Below, piece by piece: positions 35,292 to 47,918 of a stretch of 64,000 nt of DNA. Position numbers and translations under genes: made by a program. The stretch's first letter is position 1, and each line of letters starts with the position of its first letter. A model generated the notes under the pieces. The model was given only the letters and a program-made list of their open reading frames with translations. It had not been told where the DNA came from and ran no database searches. Source of the stretch: Eleusine coracana subsp. coracana (lineage: Eukaryota > Streptophyta > Magnoliopsida > Poales > Poaceae). The stretch spans positions 15,654,501-15,718,500 of the forward strand of contig CM064417.1 in assembly GCA_032690845.1 (NCBI GenBank), in the 5' to 3' direction.

Positions 35292-37144
35292 TCAATCTAA
35301 ATTCCAGTTGCGACACTGACAGTGGACAAACGCAAGGGATGCCATGTAATCACCAGACCTAAAGAGAGATTTGGACAGGCTGTTAGCATGCAAGCTCCAA
35401 ATAGACGTACAATGCACAGGGAAGGAAGTAGAACCTCGATCCGTAAGGCGACTTGCAAGCAGCCACGATGCAAGATTTTGCCATATCCGCATTCTTCTGT
35501 TCAGCATCAAGTGTAGCAAGTAACAACTTTATATGAATGATCGGAATAGGAGAGAAATTATATTTATTGTAATAACCATTAGTAAATAAAGATATTACAA
35601 AAAACATTGCTCTTTAGTACTTTTGCGTTATGAGTGGAACTCTCCGTTAAAACGCTAAGCTGATATATGCTTCCTCCTAGTGATGTGCAAAATGAAAGAT
35701 GCATCTATTTGCAATATTGGTACAAAAAGAAATCAAAATATGTTAACAAATTATATCATGACACAGAAGATATCAACTTTTCTAGCGCAAGGAAACTGAA
35801 GCATTGAAGTATAAGGTGTGTACGAATTCAAGTAAATCTGGTGGAAAATATACAGAGAAGCAAAATAAAAGTTTTCAGAAGAAGATTGTTGTTTGACTGA
35901 CTAGAAGGCAACAAATTATCAATTCAACTCCTTCAAGAATGTTGAAATGGTCATGCATGGCCTAAACGTATGGTTTCATACCTGAGATTCATAATAAAGT
36001 CCAGCATACAATGAAGAGTAGAAGATCTCACCATCAAAGCCACGTGAAAAGTCCGAAACTAACTGAATACAAAAACGGGGTGACAAAGAAACTCCAAAAC
36101 TGTCAATCAAATAATTAATTGAAACACATAGTGCATATACATATGGGAACTTCGTCAGCTAACATAACCTTTTCAGGGTCTCCGCCATCTTTAAACAGAG
36201 CATAAGCTTTACGCATTACAGGTCTCGAGTCCAAGCCAACCTAAATGAATTGAATGCACATTAACTTCCGATATGACTAGGAGAGCAATTTCTTATCAAC
36301 AAATTTTCCTTTTCCAGGAACATGCCTCCAAAAATCGTTTCCTCGCGTCCTCTGTACCATACAGCTGAGCTTCACAAAGGAAGCACCATATAGATTCCTC
36401 AGTGTCATTCGGGTTCGCTGCAACATCCAGTCTGAACTGCTCTGCGCCGTCTTGGAACCTACATTTGTTCAGATACTAGACCGCGTTACAGTGTTTTCAT
36501 CACATCGTTAGGATGGACGATCCTGGATAACAACCACTCGAATGGGATCATGTCTGCAGACCTGTCGAGGTAGTATAGTGACAGGCCCCTCTGCCAAAGA
36601 TCTGAAATAAGACATAGAAACAGCTTCTCATTTCGGCAATGCAACTAACTTCTCACAAGACACAAAGTTAGGAGCTCGTACATTGCTTCTGGCGTGGATC
36701 TAACTCTATTGCTCTATCGAATTCCGTCAATGACCCAGCCACATCTCCCTGCAGTGCAACCGAATCAAGAAGACGTAATCTTTCAGAAGCCCGTCTCTGG
36801 TCCAAGAAGAATGTAAAACAGAACAGGGGCAGTACTGTAATTACGAAAGCAGAGTGGGGACACGAACGTAAGAAGATGTTTCCTTCTACCTGCAGGAAGA
36901 GCTGCATACCTCGCCGGACTGCGAGGGACGCGGCGGCGGCGCCGCCCGCGCCACCGGAGATGAAGTCCCATATGCCGGCAGCTGCTGGGAGGAGGAGCCG
37001 GCGAGGCACAGCTGGAGTAACCACCGGGGGATGCGGCGCCGGTGTGGCAGGCGGGACCCAGTGACGCTTGATGCGCCCTCCGGGGCCGGCGGGGAACGGG
37101 AACGAGGTCGTGGGAGGCTGGAGGGTCAGGGATGCTCGAGCCAT
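35292..37144 (-). CDS. TPR-like protein, probable plastid targeting (258 aa, 8 exons)
   Basis: Minus-strand exons: 37,144-36,890; 36,748-36,682; 36,601-36,562; 36,458-36,326; 36,240-36,169; 36,062-35,982; 35,496-35,435; 35,358-35,292. They sum to 777 nt with phases agreeing at all seven junctions. Residues 1-50 are rich in Ala, Pro, Thr, Ser and Arg with few acids (MARASLTLQPPTTSFPF), a transit-peptide pattern. IWDFISGGAGGAAAA follows, then a TPR helix pair (GDVAGSLTEFDRAIELDP), YLWQRGLSLYYLDR, and a C-terminal AAACK- and CQCRNWNL-type end shared by plant TPR-like superfamily proteins. TPRs mediate protein-protein contacts; the partner is unknown. The intron at 36,241-36,325 uses a GC donor (GAG/GCATGT). 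It converges with the GATA gene. Apparently intact. Confidence 0.9.
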
Positions 37145-37324
37145 TTCGTGCGTGTTCAGAACTTCAGATACAGTTTTTCAGCTTGTGATGGGGAACGTGA
37201 GGTGAATATTGCTCAAACCTCGAAGCTTAGGATACAAAAAATTCATGAAAAAATCATAGAAATTTTAGGTGCTCACAGTCACGGCAGTTACACGAGGTTG
37301 AATCCTTTGCTCTGAGAAAGACTA

Positions 37325-37546
37325 TTCGCTCCGTTTTAAAATTATTATTACTATTAACTTTTTTACTTATTTTGATCATTAGTTTTATGAAATCTTTCTA
37401 AAATCTATTACTTATAATTTGTTTATCACTAAAATATTTATAACATAATTTAAAATTTATATATTTAAATTAATATTTTAAATAAAATAAATAATCAAAT
37501 ATAACTAAAAAGATCCATCTGACATGAATAATTTTAAAAGAAACAG
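37325..37546. mobile_element. Stowaway-like MITE upstream of the TPR gene
   Basis: Flanked by TA (37,323-37,324 and 37,547-37,548). The left end TTCGCTCCGTTTTAAAATTA pairs with the right end TAATTTTAAAAGAAACAG imperfectly. The interior shares TTTATCACTAAA and TTAATATTTTAAA blocks with 22,361-22,597. 222 bp; about 180 bp upstream of the TPR start codon. Confidence 0.75.
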
Positions 37547-37548
37547 TA

Positions 37549-38276
37549 TCAATCTCCGGAATCTAAAAAGATGGAGGCACCGACTGCACTTTCTTTTATA
37601 GGACGGACTAGAACAGTAGAAAAGCAACAACAGTAATTAATCAAATGGTTGCAGAATTATTGCAAGCGATGCCTAGCTGCCACATCAGCTGATTGTACAC
37701 ATCTACCATGTAAAAAAAAGATGATGAACTGCATATTGCCAAATCCCATTGGCACGTCTATTATTATTGGTGATTCTCCAATTGCTATCCAAATTATTTG
37801 GGAATCACAAAGGATTGGTTCGACACGCTTTGAATTCAATCCAAACAGATCTTTTTTGAAAATAGAATTGTCCACACATCTAATGAGATCTCTTTGTCTC
37901 TCTCTCCCCCCCTCTCCTTCAGCTTGCTCCCCATCTTATACTCCATGTTCTGCCTTCTTTTCCTTATTCCCTTTTCTATTGGTCACAAATAAAGGCATGT
38001 ATTGGTTCACACAAGAAATTGTGGTTGGTGAATTATAGATAAGGTTGCTAACAAACCAGTTGATGCATTGATGAATGAATCAGGGTTTTATGGTCATAGG
38101 AGTGTTTTACTATCTGCAAACCAGATGTCTATTGAAATTTGATCTATTTTAGTGGTCAATGTAAGAGAAATTCTAAAGCAATTTAATGGTAATAAATTGA
38201 GTTTATTCAGCCATTAGCATCCTCCATCAATTCAGAACCGTTATGTACTAATTAAGAGGATTAATACATGGTTAAT
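37549..38276. other. Spacer before E3
   Basis: No gene recognised. The 129-codon plus frame at 37,649-38,038 has no domain and ends in a pyrimidine-rich low-complexity stretch. The last five bases, TTAAT (38,272-38,276), are the left copy of the E3 target duplication. Confidence 0.5.
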
Positions 38277-39801
38277 TGAAAGTGCCAGGGGGGGGGGGTG
38301 AATAGGCAATTATCCCTGAAATTCACTTAATAATAAAAGTTAAATACGCAGTGTCGGACTTGTCCGACGATTGTGGGTAAAGTCCGATGACTTGTCCGAT
38401 GGCACGAGATAGAAAAGTAGATCGACCGGGTAAATATTAAAATTAGTACAAGGCAAGCTAGGAGCAAGTGAATACATGCAAAGGGAAGCTGAAAAAATAA
38501 GGAGAGCAACTAGCAAGCAATCTACACAAGTTAATTTAAAAAATACGAAACAAACCTTAACTAGCAAGTTTATGAGCAAGAACAAGTGAATGAAAGACAA
38601 GTAATCAAAGCACAAGATTTGTTCACCGAAGTTCAGCTCTACAAAGAAGCCTACGTCTCCGTTGAGGGATCCACAAAGGATCGGGTCTCTTTCAACCCTA
38701 ACCGCTCCAAGTGATGACAAAGATCAAACATGGTTTTCCACTAGAAACTTCAGAAAGAAGGGGTCAATACAAACTTTCCGAGGCGTCACCACATAAGTTG
38801 GGAGCTCTACGGGTATCTCTAACCGTCTAGGGGATGAATCCCCAAGAGTAACAAACACAATAGTTATCGGCGGTGAGGATAAACCAAGTACTCAAGAGGA
38901 TGGAAGCTTGGAGTTGATGGAGCACTTCAATCTTCTCTCAATCCCTTCACAAATCAAGAGTGGAAGCAAGGGAGGAGAGTTGGGGAGAGAAAAGTGAGCT
39001 TGAGAGTGTTTTTGAGTGGAATGAGTGACGAACCGGCCAAAGGGCGAAGAGGGGTTCTATTTATAGCCCAATAGGGAAAAGAGCTATTGGAGACCTAATT
39101 TGTGAGATCTGTGTCAGACAAGTCCGATGGTCATCAGACATGTCCGATGAATCAAGTTGGCGTAGAAACTGGAGTCCGACTAGCTTGCCCAATGCCTTGG
39201 ATAAGATGACCATCGGACGAGTCAAGTTAGATGGCCATCGGACATGTCCGATGGCACAGGAGGGGCAAAGGAACTGGAATCCGATGGACTTGTCCGATAG
39301 TCCGATGGTCATCGGACAAGTCCGATGAAATAGGGTGGTAGGAGCACTGTACTCCGATGAAAGTGTTCAATGCGTCAGACTTTCCTCTGGTCATCGGACA
39401 AGTCCAACGACCCAAAGTGGCAGAGCTACTGGAGTCCGTTGGACTTGTCTGATGGGTCAGACAAGTCCGATGATTTTGTCCTGGAAAAATTTATTTGGCC
39501 TGGAAAGAGGAATTTTGCACTTAGTTCACCTCCGCTTTATACTTTTGTGTCCCTCTTAATAGTACGGCTTTTTCTATACTCAAGATTTAAAATAAAACTT
39601 CATGAACTTCATTCTTGAGCATATTTTGAATTTCATCTTTGAAGCACTTTGCCATCTTCTTTTCTCCCTTTTCGTTTCTATGCATTTAATCATCAAACTT
39701 TGGCTTATTATCTACACACATGCTCATTAAAAGATTAGTCTGTTCTTAATTGTATTGACGCCAATCACCAAAATAAATATAGAGGCCTAGATGCACATTC
39801 A
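38277..39801 (-). repeat. E3 3' LTR
   Basis: 1525 bp; on the minus strand TGAATGTGCATC to GGCACTTTCA. It contains a cluster of near-palindromic motifs (CATCGGACAAGTCCGATG and variants) at about 39,110-39,475, and a G-run at about 38,288-38,298. It matches the E3 5' LTR pieces and the E4 LTR at 40,233-41,773. Confidence 0.93.
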
Positions 39802-40232
39802 ATCTCCCCCTTTTTGGTGATTGATGACAATACAACTAAATTTCATAAAAATATGCAATAAAGGTTCAGTTTGTGATGAGGAGCTCCCCCTAAATATGTG
39901 CATGAGTAAGGAGATATGAGATAATAACTAGTGCACATATTTAAAGAAAAAGTGTGAGAGCTTCCCCTAACACTATGCATACATGTTAATTTGCAACAAT
40001 TGATCACAAAATATAGATGCAAATGACATGTTATTTCACACAAATGCAACAAGCTGAAGATAATCAATAAAGCACCAATACAATAAGCAAATAGAGTGCA
40101 CAAACCAACCACAAAGGTAGCAAAAGAAAGTTTTACAAACCAAATAGTGCCACAAATACTTCAACTCCAATCACTCTCACAACTCACAACCTAAAACGAT
40201 AAGATAGATAGCTACTTCTCCCCTTTTGGCAT
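39802..40232 (-). other. E3 3' non-coding end with polypurine tract
   Basis: Minus-strand AAAAAGGGGGAGAT (39,815-39,802) abuts the 3' LTR and is the PPT. The remaining about 415 bp are non-coding, with further purine-rich patches. The segment ends at GGCAT (40,228-40,232), where E4 begins. Confidence 0.8.
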
Positions 40233-41773
40233 TGAAGGTGCATCTAGGCCCCTAATTTTATTTTGGTGATTGGCGTCAATACAATTAAGAACGGACTAAT
40301 CTTTTAATGAGCATGTGTGTAGATTATGGTACAAAGTTTGGTGATTAAATGTATAGAAACAGAAAGGGAGAAAAGAAGATGGCAAAGTGCTTCAAGTTGA
40401 AATTCAAAATATGCTCAAGAATAAAGTTCATAGTATTTTATTTTAAATCTTGAGTATAGGAAAAGCCGTACTATTAAGAGGGATACAAAAGTGTGAAGCG
40501 GAGGTGAACTAAGTGCAAAATTCCTATTTCTAGGCCATACAAAAATTTCCAGGGCAAAATCATCGGACTTGTCCGGCCCATCGGACAAGTCCATCGGACT
40601 CCAGTACCTCTACCACTCTGGGTCGTCGGACATGTCCGACGGTCATCGAAAGTCCGACGCATCGGACACTTTCATCGGAGTACAGTTCCCCTGCCACCCT
40701 TTTTCATCAGACTTGTCCGATGGACAAGACTTGTCTGAGCCATCGGACAAGTCCATCGGATTCCAGTTCCTCTGCCCCTCCTGTGCCGTCGGACATGTCC
40801 GATGGCCATCGGACAAGTCCGATGGCCAACTTATCCGAGGCATTGGGCAAGCTTGTCGGACTCCAGTTTCTGCGCCACCCTGATTCATCGGAGATGTCCG
40901 ATGACCATCGGACTTGTCCGACACAGATCTCAGAAATTGGGTCTCCGACAACTCTTTTCCCCATTGGGCTTTAAATAGAACCCCTCTGCGCCCTTTGGCC
41001 GGGAGGGTCACTCATTTCCACTCAAAATCACTCTCAAGCTCACTTTGCTCTCCTCCAACTCTCCTCCCTTGATTCCACTCTTGATTTGTGAAGGGATTGA
41101 GAGAAGATTGAAGTGCTCCATCGACTCCAAGCTTTCATCCTCTTGAGCACTTGGTTCATCCTCACCGCCGACAACTATTGTGTTTGTTACTCTTGGGGAT
41201 TCTTCCCCTAGACGGTTAGAGGTGCCTGTAGAGCTCCCAACTTGTGTGGTGACGCCTCGGGAAGTTTGTATTGACCCCTCCTTTGTGGAGTTTCTAGTGG
41301 AAAACCAAGTTTCATCTTTGTGGTCACTTGGAGAGGTTAGGGTTGAAAGAGACCCGGTCCTTTGTGGATCCCTCAACGGAGACGTAGGCTTCTTTGTGGA
41401 GCTGAACTTCGGTGAAAAAATCTTGTGCCTTGCTTATGCTTTAAATTACTCGTGTCTCATTTACTTGTTCTTGGTCATAAACTTGGTAGTTACGGTTTGC
41501 TTCGTATTTCTTAGATTAACTTGTGTAAGTTGCTTGCTAGTTGCTCTCCTTATTTTTACAGCTTCCCCTTGCTTATATTCACCTACTCCTAGCTTGCCTT
41601 ACACTAGTTTTAACATTTACTCGGTTGATCTACTTTTCTATCTTGTGCCATCGGACAAGTCATCGGACTTTTCCTACAATCGTCGGACAAGTTTGACACT
41701 GTGCATTTGACTTTTTTTATTAAGTGAATTTCAGGGATAATTGCCTATTCACCCCCCCCTCTAGGCACTTTCA
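40233..41773 (+). repeat. E4 5' LTR
   Basis: 1541 bp, TGAAGGTGCATC to GGCACTTTCA. It carries the CATCGGACAAGTCCGATGG palindrome cluster at about 40,560-40,925 and a 176-codon open frame at 41,180-41,710 without a domain. Confidence 0.92.
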
Positions 41774-41774
41774 A

Positions 41775-41788
41775 TTGATATCAGAGCA
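41775..41788 (+). promoter_or_regulatory. E4 primer-binding site
   Basis: TTGATATCAGAGCA, one change from the copia consensus TTGGTATCAGAGCA (tRNA-Met). Confidence 0.9.
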
Positions 41789-41825
41789 AGGATCTTCTTG
41801 AAGGCTTAACCGCTTGAAGATAAAG

Positions 41826-44097
41826 ATGACAAAGGGAAAAGAAATTTCCGCCTAGTGGATCGTCCGAAGCAAGGTCCGAGGGTGATGCACATGGAGAAAA
41901 TCCAAAGATTGAAGATATTGATAAGGATGAGCTACCAAAAGCCTACAACAATGTTATGTTTGATTATGATGATCTCAAAGAAGATCGCATTGGGCAAGGG
42001 TCCGGTAGACTCCCCTACTTTGATAGACAATTTTATGATCATTGGAAATGCAAGATGATGATGTATTTGGAATCCATGAGTTCCCATGTTGCAAATATAA
42101 CCGAGAATGGTTTCTTGTGAGAAAATAGAGACAATCTAACTCGTAAGGATCAAATCAACATTCATCATAATACCGTGGCTGCTAGTGCAATTGTTTCCAC
42201 ACTGAGTGCCACCGAGTATGACACGGTAGCCGGAATAAAGAATACCAACCAACTATGGAGAAAGCTTGAGGTTATCTATGAGGGCATTGATTCCGTCAAA
42301 GATGCAAGACTTGAAGAACTGCAAAATGAGTTCAGCCTACTCATTATGGGTCCAGGAGAAGGCCCAAAAAAAGTTCATGATAGGCTCATGAGGATTGTGA
42401 ATCAAAGAAGAGCTCTAGGAGCCAAAATGACCGACTTAGATATCAACAAGAGACTACTACAAGCATTGAGACCATGGGACAGTGACATTTGCTCAAACAT
42501 TAGAGAGAAGGACAACTTCAAAACCTTCTCCACCGATGAAGTGCTTGGAAAGCTTCTTTCCCAAAAGCAACAAAATGATCAAGCCAACAAGATAAATGCC
42601 TTGATCAAGCAAATTGAGGGAGCAAATGGTGACAAAAAGGATGTGGCACTCAAAGCCACACAAGAGAAGAAAAAGAAAGTGATTGATTCTAGTAGTGAGG
42701 ATAGTGATGATGAGATGGCCTTGCTTGTGAGGAGATTCAAGTCATTTCTCAAGAAAGATGGATACAAGAAGAAAAGCTTTGACAAGGGCAAAGCAAGAAG
42801 ATCAAAAAGAACTTGCTATGAATGTGGTGATGAAGGACATTTCATTGCGGAATGTCCAAAGAAGAAGAACAAAGATGAAAGAAGGAAAGACAAGCACCAT
42901 AAGAAAGACAAGAAGTACAAGAAGCGTAGAAGAGGTGAAGCTCACATTGGTCAAGTATGGAATTTTGATGATTCATCCTCTTCATCATCTTCCTCATTCG
43001 AATCCGACTCGAATGAGGGAGGCATTGCTACACTTTCCATTGGCGTCACTCCCACCAACACTTCTCTATTTGGGAGCTTGAGTGATGATGATGACGATAA
43101 CACTCACAAGTGCCTCATGGCAAGAGGATCGAAGGTAACAAAGTCTAAACCCAAGCGTTCCTCTTATGCTAGTAGTAGTGATGATGATGATGATGATGTT
43201 AATGCTTCACTTCCTAAAATGCTTGAATTCATGGAATTACTTGAAAAACAAAAGGAAGAAAATGATAGGCAAGAGGAGCTACTTGAGAAACAAGAAGACT
43301 TGCTTGTTCTTGAAAAGAAAAGAAACCTTGAACTAGAGAAGCTCCTAGAAGAAGAGAGAAAGAAAAATAATGACTTAACTATGTCTCTCACTAAGATTGA
43401 AAATACTTGTGAAAATGTCAAGAGCATTAAAGATGAACTTCAAGAGAAGTATGAGTATTTGGAAAAGACTCATAAGTCTCTTGAAGAACAATATAGGATT
43501 CTTTCAACTTTCACATCCTCCTCAAATAATTTTTCTGATGCCTCCACTAACAAAGGATGTGATAGATGCTATAATATTGATGTTGATGCTTGTGCTACTA
43601 ATATCAAATTAATTGATGATTTGAACAAGCAAGTAAAGGCTCTTGAAAGCAAAATACAACATGAGAAAGATGTTGTCGATGATGAGAAGGCAAAGTATGC
43701 AAGAGGTACATACACATATACTAGAATGCCACATGTCATGGATGGCATTGGTTATGTTGAGGGTGCCAAGCATAATGCTCGGGAGAACAAGAATGGGAAG
43801 GAATTCTTTAAGTTCACCAAGGAAGGATCTTACCAAAAGAAGCAAGCCAAGAACAAGAATATTAATCATCTTTCTCTTGTTAATGATTCTTATGCTAATA
43901 TGCCTAATGCTACTTGTGCACTCTTCTATGATTTTTATGCTTCATATGTGCTCATGAGAAACATGCACGGACGTGTGTTTGCCAAATATGTTGGGCCACG
44001 CAACAAGAGGCCAAAAGCTTGTGTGTGGGTGTCCAAAGTGCTTGTGACTAATGTAAAAGGACCCAAACAAATTTGGGTACCTAACAACAAAGCTTAA
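41826..44097 (+). pseudogene. E4 gag with UBN2 domain, zinc knuckle and coiled coil
   Basis: ATG at 41,826 (MTKGKE as in E3), then a 1-bp insertion in a T run near 41,848 shifts the frame, and TGA at 42,118 replaces Trp. From 42,175 a 640-codon frame is open. The UBN2 gag block reads WRKLEVIYEGIDSVKDARLE and HDRLMRIVNQRRALG. The knuckle CYECGDEGHFIAEC lies at about 42,820-42,860. Lys-rich and Ser/Asp-rich stretches follow, then a long coiled coil (MELLEKQKEENDRQEELLEK and beyond). Gag forms the particle and binds RNA. Its stop at 44,095 separates it from the protease frame, unlike a single gag-pol frame. Confidence 0.9.
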
Positions 44098-44136
44098 TTT
44101 GTTTTGTAGGACTATGTCTCCGGAGGATCAAGTTGG

Positions 44137-45633
44137 GTGATTGATAGTGGATGCACCAATCATATGACCGGAGACAAAAAGATGTTCAAGTCATTCGAGC
44201 CAAGTCATGACAAAAATGAGTACATCACATTTGGTGACAATGGAATGGGACAAGTACTAGGTTATGGTAAAGTCCCTCTCACTCCATATTCCCTCTCTAA
44301 GGTTATGCTTGTTGATCACATTGACTTCAATCTTTTGTCCATTTCACAATTTTGTAAAATGGGCTATGATTGTTTGTTCAATGAATGTGGTGTGACCGTC
44401 TATAAGAGGAGTGATGGCTCGGTTGCTTTTAAGGGTGTGCTTAAAGGAAAGCTTTATGTTGTGGACTTCTCCACGGATGAAGCTAGACTTGGTACATGCT
44501 TACTAGCAAAATCCAACATGGGATGGTTGTGGCATAGAAGGCTAGCCCATGTTGGTATGAGAAATCTTCACAAACTCCAAAAAGGCGGCCACATCATAGG
44601 ACTAACCGACGTTTTCTTTGACAAGGATAAAATTTGTAGTGCATGCCAAGCGGGAAAGCAAGTTGGAGCATCACATCCCGCCAAGAATGTGATGACCACC
44701 ACAAGGCCATTGGAGATGTTGCACATGGACCTCTTCGGCCCTGTCTCCTACATAAGTATTGGTGGTAACAAATATGGTCTAGTAATTATTGATGATTTTT
44801 CTCGGTTCACGTGGGTATTCTTTTTGCATGATAAAGGTGAAGTAAAAGATGTGCTCAAGACGTTCATGAAAAGAGCACAAAATGAATATGAAGTCAAGAT
44901 CAAGAAAATAAGGAGTGACAATGGCACTGAATTCAAGAACACTCAATTTGAAGAGTATCTCGATGAAGAAGGCATCAAGCATGAATTTTCGGCACCCTAC
45001 TGCCCTCAACAAAATGGGGTAGCCGAAAGAAAGAACCGCACGCTCATTGAAATGGCAAGGACAATGCATGATGAATACAAGACATCCGACCGTTTTTGGG
45101 CCGAGGCCGTCAACACCGCATGCCATGCCTCCAACCGGTTGTATCTCTATCGACTATTGAAGAAAACACCATATGAGCTATTAACCGGTAACAAGCCTAA
45201 TATTTCCTACTTTCGTGTTTTTGGGAGCAAATGCTTTATGCTAAACAAGAAACCCAAGACTTCTAAGTTTGCTCCAAAAGTTGATGAAGGGTTCTTGTTG
45301 GGTTATGGGTCGAATGTTCATGCCTATCGTGTATTCAATAAAACCACCGGTTGTGTTGAAATCTCACGTGACGTGATATTCGATGAATCTAATGGCTCTC
45401 AAGGGGAGCAAGTTGTTAATGATGGTGTAGATGAAGCTCCTAGAAGTGTAATAAAAAGGATGGCCATTGGTGATGTGAGACCACAAGAAACATCAAGTAT
45501 AGAAAATCAACCCTCTCCCTCAAGACAAAACCAACATAATGAGAATAAGGAATTAGATCACGCAAGTGGTCAATATCAAGATGTTGGGAATCATGAACAA
45601 GCATCAAGCAATGATTCTCAAAGACATGATTAA
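44137..45633 (+). pseudogene. E4 protease and integrase
   Basis: A 498-codon frame. It opens just before the protease motif IDSGCTNHMTG (catalytic DSG). The GAG-pre-integrase block WLWHRRLAHVGMRNLHKL and the cysteines of CSACQAGKQ make the HHCC finger. DDE core: HMDLFGP, IRSDNGTEF and CPQQNGVAERKNRT, all three catalytic residues present. The C-terminal region (DEGFLLGYGSNVHAYRVFN) is the copia-specific tail. A frame change after 45,633 separates it from RT. Upstream about 44,100-44,136 the same frame is open but has no ATG. Confidence 0.92.
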
Positions 45634-45779
45634 GAGGTTGATAAAGATGGTGGTCAAGAAAGCTCACACCCACCGCACCCAAGAGTGCATCAAAATGTAC
45701 AACGTGATCACCCCGTCGAGCAAATTCTTAGAGATATTGACAAGGGAGTAATCACTAGATCTTGAGTTAGTAGTTTTTG

Positions 45780-47342
45780 TGAACATTACTCTTTTGTCTC
45801 TTCTATGGAGCCATTAGGGTAGAGCAAGAACTTGAGGATGCGGATTGGGTGATGGCCATGCAAGAAGAGTTGAACAACTTCAGAAGAAATGAAGTGTGGA
45901 CACTGGAGGAAAGGCCAAAGAACAAGAATGTTGTGGGCACCAAATGGGTGTTCCGCAACAAACAAAATGAAGACGGTGTTGTGACAAGAAACAAGGCAAG
46001 GCTCGTGACAAAGGGGTATTCACAAGTGAAAGGTTTGGATTTTGATGAAACTTATGCCCCCATAGCAAGGCTTGAATCTATTAGAATATTACTAGCTTTT
46101 GCTACTCACCATGATTTTAAGTTGTACCAAATGGACGTGAAAAGTGCATTCCTAAACGGGCCAATCAAGGAAGACGTGTATGTGGAGCAACCACCGGGCT
46201 TTGAAGACTCTAAGTATCCTAACCATGTTTATAAACTCCATAAGGCCCTCTATGGGCTTAAGCAAGCCCCGAGAGCGTGGTATGAATGCCTTAGGGATTT
46301 TCTTGTTAAAAAGGGTTTTGTCATTGGCAAGGCCGATCCAACCCTCTTCACTAAGCGTTTTGGTGATGATATCTTTGTATGCCAAATATATTTCGATGAC
46401 ATTATGTTTGGCTCTACTAACCAAACCTTTTGTGATCAATTTAGCAAGATAATGATCAAAAGGTTCGAGATGTCCATGATGGGAGAATTGACATTCTTTC
46501 TAGGCTTCCAAGTGAAGCAACTCAAGGAGGGCACCTTCATATGTCAAGCAAAGTACACACAAGACTTATTGAAGAAATTTGACACGGACAAGGCAAAGCC
46601 CATCAAAACTCCCATGCCGACAAATTGTCACCTTGACCTCAACAAAAAGGATGAACCCGTTGATCAGAATGTATATCGCTCCATAATTGGCTCTTTGCTT
46701 TATCTCTGTGCATCTAGGCCCGATATCATGCTCAGTGTATGTATGTGTGCACGTTTTCAAGCCGCTCCTATGGAGTGTCACATGGTGGCTGTTAAGAGAA
46801 TATTGAGATATTTGATTCACACACCGAACCTAGGGCTTTGGTACCCCAAGGGCTCAAAGTTCAACCTATTAGGCTATTTTGATGCGGATTATGCCGGGGA
46901 TAAGGTAGATATAAAGAGCACCTCCGGGACATGCCAATTCTTGGGTAGGTCCCTAGTGTCATGGTCATCCAAGAAACAAAACTCCGTTGCACTTTCCATG
47001 GCCGAAGCGGAGTATGTTGCAACCGGTAGTTGTTGTGCACAACTACTTTGGATGAGACAAACTCTAAGGGATTACGGTTACAAGTTGAACCGTGTTCCAC
47101 TCCTATGTGACAACGAGAGTACCATAAAGCTTGCTTATAACCCCATTGAGCATTCACGCACAAAGCATATAGGTATCCGCCACCACTTTTTGAGAGATCA
47201 TTCCATCAAAGGGGATATCGAAGTTAGCCATGTGAGAACCGAAGATCAACTAGCCGATATATTCACCAAGCCCCTAGATGAGAAGAGATTTTGCTATCTT
47301 AGGAGTGAACTAAATATTCTTGACTCTGGCAATGTGTTGTAG
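45780..47342 (+). pseudogene. E4 reverse transcriptase and RNase H
   Basis: Open from 45,849 (497 codons), with related sequence slightly upstream. RT blocks: KWVFRNKQNEDG, LYQMDVKSAFLNG, YGLKQAPRAWYE and the active site IYFDDIMFGS at about 46,386-46,415 (the family has YVDD; Val to Phe here). RNase H: YFDADYAGD, SWSSKKQNSVALSMAEAEYV and ADIFTKPL near the end. It copies RNA to DNA in the particle. Apart from the active-site Phe the domain is well preserved. Stop TAG at 47,340. Confidence 0.92.
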
Positions 47343-47918
47343 AGAATGTGCACATCTGAATGGTGACTGTTTTGTTATTACAAAAATTATTATTGTTTTA
47401 TGTCAAAAACCCATTATTTGTGCTATTGAAGCTGGTTTTTGATCACTAGATCGAATCTTGATAAAATATGGCCATTGTTATGTTTTGTTGATTGTTGGCT
47501 GACCATAAGATGTCAAGACTTTCCATCAAACTATTTTTAAAGAAAACAAAAATCCTCTACTCTTTCCTGGTTGGGCTCTAATCTCTCTGGTCATTCTGGC
47601 GTCGGGCAGGTCCGATAGTTTTTGGACATGTCCGATGGCATCGGACAAGTTCGACTGGCATCGGACAAGTCCGACGGTCTAGGGTTCGACCCTATTTAAC
47701 CCAGCCCGACTTACCCTTTCAGTCAACCCTTCCTCATTCATCTCCCTCACGTTCTCTCTCCTCAAGAACACCCCCATTGGCGGCACCATGGAGATCTCCC
47801 TCTCCCACCATCCATTGGAGCAAGTTTGGAGATCAAGAGGTCCTCCTCCATCGAAGAAGTCCGATCCCGCATCGTTTTTGCAAGGTTTAACCCTAATCCC
47901 GACGATCCCGCATCGTTT
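47343..47918 (+). other. E4 3' region, cut off before its 3' LTR
   Basis: Non-coding sequence shared with E3 to about 47,530 (up to CCATCAAAC). After it come three TCGGACAAGTCCGAC-like motifs (47,600-47,690), a CCCTATTTAACCC promoter-like patch, and an ATG at 47,788 opening MEISLSHHPLEQVWRSRG. This could be the beginning of an extra 3' ORF, which some SIRE elements have, but it is cut at about 47,918. The 15-mer GATCCCGCATCGTTT occurs at 47,863-47,877 and again at 47,904-47,918, right at the joint. Confidence 0.6.

Larger units (their letters stand above)
40233..47918 (+). mobile_element. E4: second SIRE-type Ty1/copia, opposite orientation, 3'-truncated
   Basis: Plus-strand LTR (40,233-41,773), PBS, gag, protease-integrase, RT-RNase H (to 47,342), then about 575 bp of 3' sequence with a leader-like region. 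No 3' LTR exists: near 47,915 the sequence passes directly into the minus-strand 3' region of E3. The simplest history is insertion of E4 into E3 after GGCAT, followed by one deletion that removed the E4 3' end and the adjacent part of E3. Assignment of 47,531-47,918 to E4 rather than E3 is inference. Confidence 0.85.

Noticed and set aside
37649..38038. 129-codon plus frame before E3
   Set aside because: No domain, pyrimidine-rich low complexity at the end, no promoter or splice support.
40560..40925. CRISPR-like repetition in the LTR
   Set aside because: Repeats are variable dyads with irregular spacing in a plant retroelement; no cas genes and no uniform spacers.
38277..41773. Two back-to-back LTRs as one inverted-repeat transposon
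   Set aside because: Each has its own LTR ends, and PPT/PBS context assigns them to E3 (minus) and E4 (plus); the TTAAT duplication fits E3 only.
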